Assembly: GCF_030284385.1 (NCBI RefSeq)
Contig: NZ_CP127221.1
Location: forward strand, 434,001-498,000
DNA: 64,000 bases
DNA from: Altererythrobacter rubellus
GTDB taxonomy: Bacteria; Pseudomonadota; Alphaproteobacteria; Sphingomonadales; Sphingomonadaceae
Direction: 5' to 3'
This document shows positions 59,065 to 64,000 of this stretch, in pieces. The stretch's first letter is position 1, and the number at the start of each line of letters is the position of its first letter. Both the position numbers and the translations under genes were made by a program. A model generated the notes under the pieces. The model had not been told where the DNA came from. It searched no databases and saw nothing but the letters and a program-made list of their open reading frames with translations.

Positions 59065-59862
59065 TTGATCGATAGCGACCGCCTCGAAACCATTGTCCGT
59101 GAAGCTGGCCGGATCGCTTGTGATCTGTGGCCGGGTAATGGACATGCGCTGGACAGTTGGGAGAAGGAACCCGGATCGCCCGTTTGCGAGGCGGATCTGG
59201 CGGTTGATGCATTCCTGAAGCGCGAACTGGGCGCGTTGCTGCCTTCCGCCGGTTGGCTGTCGGAGGAGACCGGAGATGCGCCCGAGCGCCTGAATCGTGG
59301 CTTGATCTGGTTGGTTGATCCGATCGACGGCACGCGTGATTTTGTGCGCGGGCGCACCGGCTGGTGTGTGTCGGTAGCGTTGGTCAGCTCAGGCAAACCG
59401 CTTATCGGCATGTTGTGCGCACCTGCCCGCAAAGAAGAGTGGCTAAGCGTCGCAGGCAAAGGCGCGTGGTGCAACGGAGCGGCACTGCGCGCATCGCGGC
59501 GCGCCATTTTTTCGGGTGCGCGCGTTCCAATTGACCAATTGCCGCAAGCAGACAGCGATCTTGTTATGGTCGACAAGCCAAACTCGATTGCCTTGCGGAT
59601 TGCGATGGTTGCGGCGGACGAGGCGGATCTGGTCGCAACGCTGCGCTGGGGCTATGAGTGGGACATTGCCGCGGCAACCTTGATCGCGCGTGAGGCCGGT
59701 GCAGAAGTCACAGACGCTTTCGGCGGGCCGCTCGCCTACAACAAACGCGATCCGCGCGCCTTTGGCGTTCTGGTTTGTGCCCCTGAGATTCATGGCGATG
59801 CAGTCGCGCGACTAGCGGATCGCGCAGCGGAACTGGCCCCAACAACAAAGGGCCAGCGCTAA
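59065..59862 (+). CDS. Inositol monophosphatase family protein (CysQ-like)
   Basis: 265 residues of the lithium-sensitive phosphatase fold: SPVCEADLAVDAFLKRELGA, GWLSEETGD, metal-binding IWLVDPIDGTRDFVRGRTGW, CVSVALVSSGKPLIGMLCAP, and second signature YEWDIAAATLIAREAGAEVT. CysQ (3'-phosphoadenosine 5'-phosphate phosphatase) is the best guess; inositol-1-phosphatase is possible. TTG 59065 is the likely start, with AAGGGG about 12 bases upstream, a long spacing. A terminator overlaps its stop. Confidence 0.83.
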   Translation: MIDSDRLETIVREAGRIACDLWPGNGHALDSWEKEPGSPVCEADLAVDAFLKRELGALLPSAGWLSEETGDAPERLNRGLIWLVDPIDGTRDFVRGRTGWCVSVALVSSGKPLIGMLCAPARKEEWLSVAGKGAWCNGAALRASRRAIFSGARVPIDQLPQADSDLVMVDKPNSIALRIAMVAADEADLVATLRWGYEWDIAAATLIAREAGAEVTDAFGGPLAYNKRDPRAFGVLVCAPEIHGDAVARLADRAAELAPTTKGQR

Positions 59863-59873
59863 GGCCGGCCCTT
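59848..59873. terminator. Terminator overlapping the phosphatase stop
   Basis: AAGGGCC and GGCCCTT pair as a 7-base stem around a short loop that contains the TAA stop. It lies between the convergent phosphatase and OmpA-family genes. Confidence 0.6.
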
Positions 59874-59896
59874 CGCTTGTTTCAAAAGCTGTAGGC

Positions 59897-60595
59897 TTAG
59901 TAACTCTGCTGGGGTTGCGCCTCCCGCACATCCTGTTCGTCGAACGGAATGATCTTGATCTCGACCCGGCGATTGCGCGCGCGGCCTTCTGCAGTGTCAT
60001 TCGATGCGACCGGCAAAGTCTCGCCAAAGCCCTGCCAGCGGATTCGCGCTTGCGAGACGCCGCGCGACTGAAGGTAGTTGGCAACGGTTTGCGCGCGGCG
60101 CTCTGACAATGTCTGGTTGAATGCATCCGAACCGGTCGAGTCGGTGTGGCCATACACATCGATCAGACTGTTGGGATACTGCACCAGATTTTCCGCTACG
60201 CCGTCTAGCGTGCTACGGAAGCCGGGGTTCAGCGTCGCGCTGCCAACATCGAATGTCACATTGTCAGGCAGGTTGAGCAAGATCGCCTCGCCATTGTCGA
60301 CTTCAGTGACTTCAACGCCAGAGCCTTCGGTCTCTTCTTTCAGCTCCTTGATCTGCTGATCCATTGTGTAGCCGGCGTAACCGCCCGCTGCGCCGCCAGC
60401 CACCGCGCCGACAATACGTCCGGTCTTGCCGCCAATTGCGCCGCCAAGCAGCCCGCCCAGAACTGCACCCCCGACACCGCCAATGGCTGTGCGTGAGACT
60501 TTGCGCTCGCCGGTGTTGGGGTCCGTGACACAGGCACTGGTGCCCAACAGCGATGCCGCCGCCAGGCTCGAAAGCATAATTCGTGATGTTTTCAT
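59897..60595 (-). CDS. OmpA-family lipoprotein with glycine-zipper region
   Basis: 232 residues from ATG 60595, preceded by AGGAGA. Lipoprotein signal MKTSRIMLSSLAAASLLGTS-AC, a glycine-zipper membrane-like stretch (GGVGGAVLGGLLGGAIGGKT, VGAVAGGAAGGYAGYTMDQQ), then an OmpA C-terminal domain that binds peptidoglycan: VTFDVGSATLNPGFRSTLDG, LIDVYGHTDSTGSDAFNQTL, SERRAQTVANYLQSRGVSQA, RARNRRVEIKI. It anchors the outer membrane to the wall. Probable Pal-like accessory, not Pal itself. Confidence 0.9.
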   Translation of the reverse strand: MKTSRIMLSSLAAASLLGTSACVTDPNTGERKVSRTAIGGVGGAVLGGLLGGAIGGKTGRIVGAVAGGAAGGYAGYTMDQQIKELKEETEGSGVEVTEVDNGEAILLNLPDNVTFDVGSATLNPGFRSTLDGVAENLVQYPNSLIDVYGHTDSTGSDAFNQTLSERRAQTVANYLQSRGVSQARIRWQGFGETLPVASNDTAEGRARNRRVEIKIIPFDEQDVREAQPQQSY

Positions 60596-60713
60596 CAAGA
60601 TTCTCCTCTGCATCAAATCGGCGGATTGCCGAATCGGCCCCCAGCGACCGAACTTCCCCCAAAGCAGAGATCGCTAATGCCACAGTTTCTAGGCGCTTAA
60701 GGCTTGCTGCGCA

Positions 60714-62048
60714 ATGAAGCTGGCAAGCGCGCTGATTTGTGCTAGCGGTTTATGCGTGACACCGTTTCCTTGGCCTGAAGCCCTCATTATTGCTTGCCTG
60801 ATCGTGCTCAATGGCGTGTTTGCCATGTCCGAGCTGGCGATTGTATCGGCTAAGCCTGCGCGCCTGAAGGGCAAGCGAGACAAAGGCTCGGCCGGTGCGA
60901 AGGTTGCGCTGCAGTTGGCGGCTGATCCCGGCAAGTTTCTCTCGACCGTGCAGATCGGGATCACACTGGTGGGCATTATCGCCGGTGCCTATTCTGGGGC
61001 GAGTCTGGGCGGGCCAGTGGGCGAGCGGATGTTGGCCTTGGGCGTCCCGCCTGAATGGGCCGGTGATGCCGGGTTTGCGCTTGTGATCGCGCTGACGACA
61101 TATTTCAGCCTCGTGGTAGGCGAGCTTGTGCCCAAGCAGCTGGCCTTGCGGCATGCCGTACCGATCGCGGTAGCAATGTCGCGCCCTATGGCGCTTGTGG
61201 CCAGAATTGCCGCGCCGCTCGTCTGGGTGTTGGATACATCGTCTGGTTTGCTGATTCGTTTGCTGGGCGTGCGTCCGGGTGGGCAGTCGTCTGTGACCGC
61301 TGAAGAACTGCATATGATCTTCGCTGATGCAACGCGTTCAGGCACGATCGAGGAAGATCAGCATCAGATCCTGACCGGTGTTGTGCGTTTGGCAGAACGG
61401 CCAGTACGCGAATTGATGACGCCGCGTACTGAGCTCGACTGGATCGATGTCAGCGCGGACGAAGCAGCGATCCGCCAGGCAATCGAAGACAGCCCGCATT
61501 CTTTGCTGCCAATCGCGGACGGATCGCCCGACAATGTTCTGGGCGTTGTGAAAGTGCGCGAAGTTCTTGGCGCGCTGGTGGCGGGAGAGAAGGTGTCCTT
61601 GAAGCGGCTGATGCGCAAAGCGGAAGTCGTCCCCGATCAGCTTGATGCCATGGACGCGCTGCGCGTGCTCCAACAATCTGAAGTCGCAATGGCGATGGTT
61701 CATGATGAATATGGCCATCTGGATGGTATCATCACACCGGTCGATCTGCTCACCGCAATGGCCGGCGAATTTGCCAGCGATCAGGATGAAGGTGATACGC
61801 CGCTGCTGGTCGAGCGCGAGGATGGATCGCTATTGGTGTCGGGATCGCTATCGGCCGATGCGCTCGCGGACCGTTTGGGCATCGAATATGACGTGAACCG
61901 GGAGTTCGGCACTGCGGCCGGTTACGTATTGTCAGTCCTGAAACAGCTACCTGTCGCAGGAGATCATTTCCACGATCAGGGCTGGCGCTTTGAGGTTGTC
62001 GATATGGACGGTCGCCGGATCGACAAACTCTTGATTAGCCAGGAATAA
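60714..62048 (+). CDS. Hemolysin/CorC-HlyC family membrane protein (DUF21, CBS)
   Basis: 444 residues: DUF21 membrane domain (about 20-200: ALIIACLIVLNGVFAMSELA, LSTVQIGITLVGIIAGAYSG, LTTYFSLVVGELVPKQLALR), a CBS pair (about 215-340: RPVRELMTPRTELDWIDVSA; MAMVHDEYGHLDGIITPVDL) and a C-terminal CorC/HlyC domain (YDVNREFGTAAGYVLSVLKQ). The family is thought to move or sense magnesium or cobalt; it is not a toxin. GTG 60756 is an alternative start to ATG 60714. Its end overlaps the DUF3035 gene by 14 bases. Confidence 0.9.
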   Translation: MKLASALICASGLCVTPFPWPEALIIACLIVLNGVFAMSELAIVSAKPARLKGKRDKGSAGAKVALQLAADPGKFLSTVQIGITLVGIIAGAYSGASLGGPVGERMLALGVPPEWAGDAGFALVIALTTYFSLVVGELVPKQLALRHAVPIAVAMSRPMALVARIAAPLVWVLDTSSGLLIRLLGVRPGGQSSVTAEELHMIFADATRSGTIEEDQHQILTGVVRLAERPVRELMTPRTELDWIDVSADEAAIRQAIEDSPHSLLPIADGSPDNVLGVVKVREVLGALVAGEKVSLKRLMRKAEVVPDQLDAMDALRVLQQSEVAMAMVHDEYGHLDGIITPVDLLTAMAGEFASDQDEGDTPLLVEREDGSLLVSGSLSADALADRLGIEYDVNREFGTAAGYVLSVLKQLPVAGDHFHDQGWRFEVVDMDGRRIDKLLISQE

Positions 62049-62445
62049 CGGCAGTCGCTGATGCGCCTGCACCTGAAGGTGCAGCGATGATGTCGCGCGT
62101 AACAGAGCCCTTGGCGACCGTATTGGTCTGCGGGTCACCCACTGAAGAGCGGATGCCGGGCGCCGCTGTGCCCGCGCGGTCCAGCGCGCTGGTTTCTACC
62201 TGACTGCGCGGGGCAGGGCCACCAAACAGGGCTTCCAACGCCTGTTCTTGCGTCGAGCCATCGCCAGGGCGCGGTGCACCCGGAGCTGGCGGAACAAGAT
62301 TGAAGTCTGGCGGAACCACCAAAGGTGCCTGACGTTGCACAGCAAACTCGTCTGGTCGTTCGCGGTTCAAAAAGCCGCCACCGCCGCATCCGGCCAGCAT
62401 GGCGCTGGTCGCGATCAGGAGAATTGGTGTCTTTAGGCTAGGCAT
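62035..62445 (-). CDS. DUF3035 lipoprotein
   Basis: 136 residues. ATG 62445 is preferred because GGAG stands 8 bases upstream; GTG 62454 is possible and would overlap lspA by 4 bp. Lipobox MPSLKTPILLIATSAMLAGC, then GGGGFLNRERPDEFAVQRQA and PLVVPPDFNLVPPAPGAPRP, which is the DUF3035 core shared by alphaproteobacteria, then a low-complexity tail. Function unknown; encoded right after lspA, which processes its class of protein. Confidence 0.82.
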   Translation of the reverse strand: MPSLKTPILLIATSAMLAGCGGGGFLNRERPDEFAVQRQAPLVVPPDFNLVPPAPGAPRPGDGSTQEQALEALFGGPAPRSQVETSALDRAGTAAPGIRSSVGDPQTNTVAKGSVTRDIIAAPSGAGASATAVIPG

Positions 62446-62450
62446 TGTGT

Positions 62451-62996
62451 TCACTCCACGGGCCGCGCACGCGGCCCTTCTTCAGCAATTTGTTCAGCTT
62501 GACGTTCCTTGTCGCTTACGAAGAAGCTTCGCACAAGGATTATCACTACGCCGATGGTGATAGCGGCATCAGCGACATTGAAAATGAGGAATGGGCGGAA
62601 ATCCCCGATATGAAAATCGGCATAGTCGAGCACATAGCCGAACCGCGTGCGGTCCACGATATTGCCCAGCGCGCCGCCCAGGATCATGCCTAGGCCGATA
62701 ATGTCACCCAGCAATCGTTCGCGGAACATCCATACAGCAACGACGATGGCGATCAGCGCAGTCACGCCCACAAGGATCCAGCGCATTTCTTCGCTGGTTG
62801 CTTCGAACAGGCCCAGCGAAACGCCGCGGTTATGAACCCGTGTGAGGTCAAAGAACGGCAGCAAATCCATCTTGTCGAGTTCGCGCGATAGGCCAAGCGG
62901 GCCATCTACCAGCCATTTGATGAACTGGTCGCTGACAAAGATCAGCGCGGCAATGCCAAGCCCGATCATGCGGTTGCGGGTGAGGAATTCGTTCAT
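62451..62996 (-). CDS. lspA: Lipoprotein signal peptidase (signal peptidase II)
   Basis: Cuts the signal peptide of diacylated prolipoproteins in the inner membrane. 181 residues with four membrane helices from ATG 62996: RMIGLGIAALIFVSDQFIKW, DLTRVHNRGVSLGLFEATSE, GLGMILGGALGNIVDRTRFG (first catalytic Asp), YVLDYADFHIGDFRPFLIFN then VADAAITIGVVIILV (second catalytic Asp). Overlaps ileS by 4 bp (ATGA). The longer frame to 63092 lies in ileS. Confidence 0.95.
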   Translation of the reverse strand: MNEFLTRNRMIGLGIAALIFVSDQFIKWLVDGPLGLSRELDKMDLLPFFDLTRVHNRGVSLGLFEATSEEMRWILVGVTALIAIVVAVWMFRERLLGDIIGLGMILGGALGNIVDRTRFGYVLDYADFHIGDFRPFLIFNVADAAITIGVVIILVRSFFVSDKERQAEQIAEEGPRARPVE

Positions 62997-64000
62997 TCCG
63001 CTGCGTCCATTTGGCTGACAGCATCGTCGCACCGCCCGCATAGCTCGCCATCTTCCGAAACTTCGGGAAGCAAGCGCCAGCAACGGCCGCATTTGTGATG
63101 ATTGGTCTTGGTGACAGTCACACTGTCGCTATCGCTGCACGTGACTGACGCTGTGATGAACAATTCGGCCAAATCTGCATCGCTGAAGCCTTCTGGCACC
63201 GCATTGGCAGGCACCCTCACTTCGGCCTCCAGACTGGAACGGATCACTTTCTCGCGGCGCAGTGGCTCGATCGCTTCGTTCACGCGCTCACGCAGATCGC
63301 GAAGCTTCTCCCAACGCTCACCATCAGCGGTCACGCCCGGCACCGCTGGCCATTCGAGCAAATGCACGCTGCCGCCATCGGGATAGCGCGTGCTCCAGAC
63401 TTCCTCTGTGGTGTAAACCAGCACCGGCGCTGCATAGCGCACCAGCGCATGGAACAGCAGGTCCAGCACGGTGCGATAGGCATTGCGCGTCGTCGAGTCA
63501 GGCCCGTCGCAATAGAGCGTGTCTTTGCGGATATCGAAGAAGAACGCGCTCAAGTCTTCATTGCAGAAATCGACCAGCAGCCGCGTGTAGGCGTTGAAGT
63601 CGTAATCATCGACCGCCTTGCGCAGCTTGCCGTCGAGATCCGCCAGCAGCGCCAGCACATAGAGCTCCAGCTCCGGCACTTCTCCGGCATCGCACATATC
63701 GCCAACAAAGCCGTCAAGCGCGCCGAGCAGATAGCGGAACGTATTGCGCAGCTTGCGGTACTGGTCGCCCACACCTTTCAGGATTTCATCGCCGATGCGG
63801 TGATCCTCGGTGAAATCGACCGACAGCGCCCACAGGCGAATGATATCCGCGCCATATTGCTCCATCACCTTTAGCGGGTCGATGGTGTTGCCGAGCGACT
63901 TCGACATCTTCTTGCCCTTGGCATCCATGGTGAAGCCGTGGGTAAGGATTTGGTCGTAAGGTGCACGGCCGCGGGTCGCGCAGCTTTCGAGTAGCGAAGA
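62993..64000 (-). CDS. ileS: Isoleucyl-tRNA synthetase, C-terminal part (5' end outside window)
   Basis: The frame is open to the window edge (…YDQILTHGFTMDAKGKKMSKSL). Seen: KMSKS signature in GKKMSKSLGNTIDPLKVMEQ, YGADIIRLWALSVDFTEDHR, anticodon-binding domain QYRKLRNTFRYLLGALDGFV, DTLYCDGPDSTTRNAYRTVL, RYAAPVLVYTTEEVWSTRYP, and the C-terminal zinc site HHKCGRCWRLLPEVSEDGEL then CGRC. The HIGH region and editing domain lie outside. Adjacent lspA overlap is the standard bacterial order. Confidence 0.95.
   Translation of the reverse strand, partial: SSLLESCATRGRAPYDQILTHGFTMDAKGKKMSKSLGNTIDPLKVMEQYGADIIRLWALSVDFTEDHRIGDEILKGVGDQYRKLRNTFRYLLGALDGFVGDMCDAGEVPELELYVLALLADLDGKLRKAVDDYDFNAYTRLLVDFCNEDLSAFFFDIRKDTLYCDGPDSTTRNAYRTVLDLLFHALVRYAAPVLVYTTEEVWSTRYPDGGSVHLLEWPAVPGVTADGERWEKLRDLRERVNEAIEPLRREKVIRSSLEAEVRVPANAVPEGFSDADLAELFITASVTCSDSDSVTVTKTNHHKCGRCWRLLPEVSEDGELCGRCDDAVSQMDAAE

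Overview
The window looks like a chromosomal segment of an alphaproteobacterium, most likely Sphingomonadales (Erythrobacteraceae-like). The support is a SciP-type CtrA inhibitor, alphaproteobacterial housekeeping genes (fabI, mnmA, sucC, etfBA, lspA-ileS) and a sphingomonad-style exopolysaccharide region. It divides into a large variable surface-polysaccharide region (about 1-38300) and a conserved chromosomal part (about 38400-64000). No tRNA, rRNA or CRISPR array was seen.

Region 1 (1-8343) is an exopolysaccharide export and regulation block. The minus strand carries a Wzz/GumC-like co-polymerase (cut by the window edge), an outer-membrane export lipoprotein, an O-antigen polymerase/ligase-like membrane protein, two secreted mini-proteins with acidic tails (each followed by its own terminator), an initiating sugar-phosphate transferase, a VanZ-like protein and a NusG/RfaH-like antiterminator. 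A 59-residue CxxC protein lies on the plus strand at 4191-4370. Diverging from the antiterminator are an EPS-type MarR regulator and a GDP-mannose pyrophosphorylase. A perfect palindrome lies between the two divergent units.

Region 2 (8340-35656) is an O-antigen/capsule cassette, all on the plus strand except an IS relic. It opens with the truncated tail of an acyltransferase, then wbpA and a wbpD-like gene, then a complete legionaminic-acid pathway (legB, legC, legG, legI, legH, ptmE, legF) linked by 4-bp overlaps. A first sugar-amidation set follows (amidotransferase, HisF-like, HisH-like), then a Wzx flippase. Next come two different decayed IS5-family transposases around an unassigned glycosyltransferase-like gene, a very AT-rich Wzy-like gene and a family-4 glycosyltransferase. 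A second complete amidation set comes next (WbpG/WbuX, HisH/WbuY, HisF/WbuZ), followed by fnlA-fnlB-fnlC-wbuB and a Nudix protein. The inferred glycan contains an acetamidino-legionaminic acid and an acetamidino-L-fucosamine (L-FucNAm), with one amidation set for each sugar.

Region 3 (35653-38304) is a mobile-element edge: a tyrosine recombinase, a divergent XRE regulator, two minus-strand genes of unknown function and a start-less open frame.

Region 4 (38405-64000) is core-like. It holds an envelope lipoprotein, fabI, a broken YihY gene, a CbpA-like DnaJ, pdxH, a cation efflux protein, a PhzF protein, a serine hydrolase, mnmA and sciP. It continues with a two-gene RND efflux operon behind a striking 40-bp palindrome, a DUF445 protein, a TonB-C protein, etfBA behind a 14-bp palindrome, a DUF6265-LprI fusion, sucC, an inositol-phosphatase-family gene, an OmpA lipoprotein, a CorC/HlyC-type protein, a DUF3035 lipoprotein, lspA and the 3' end of ileS.
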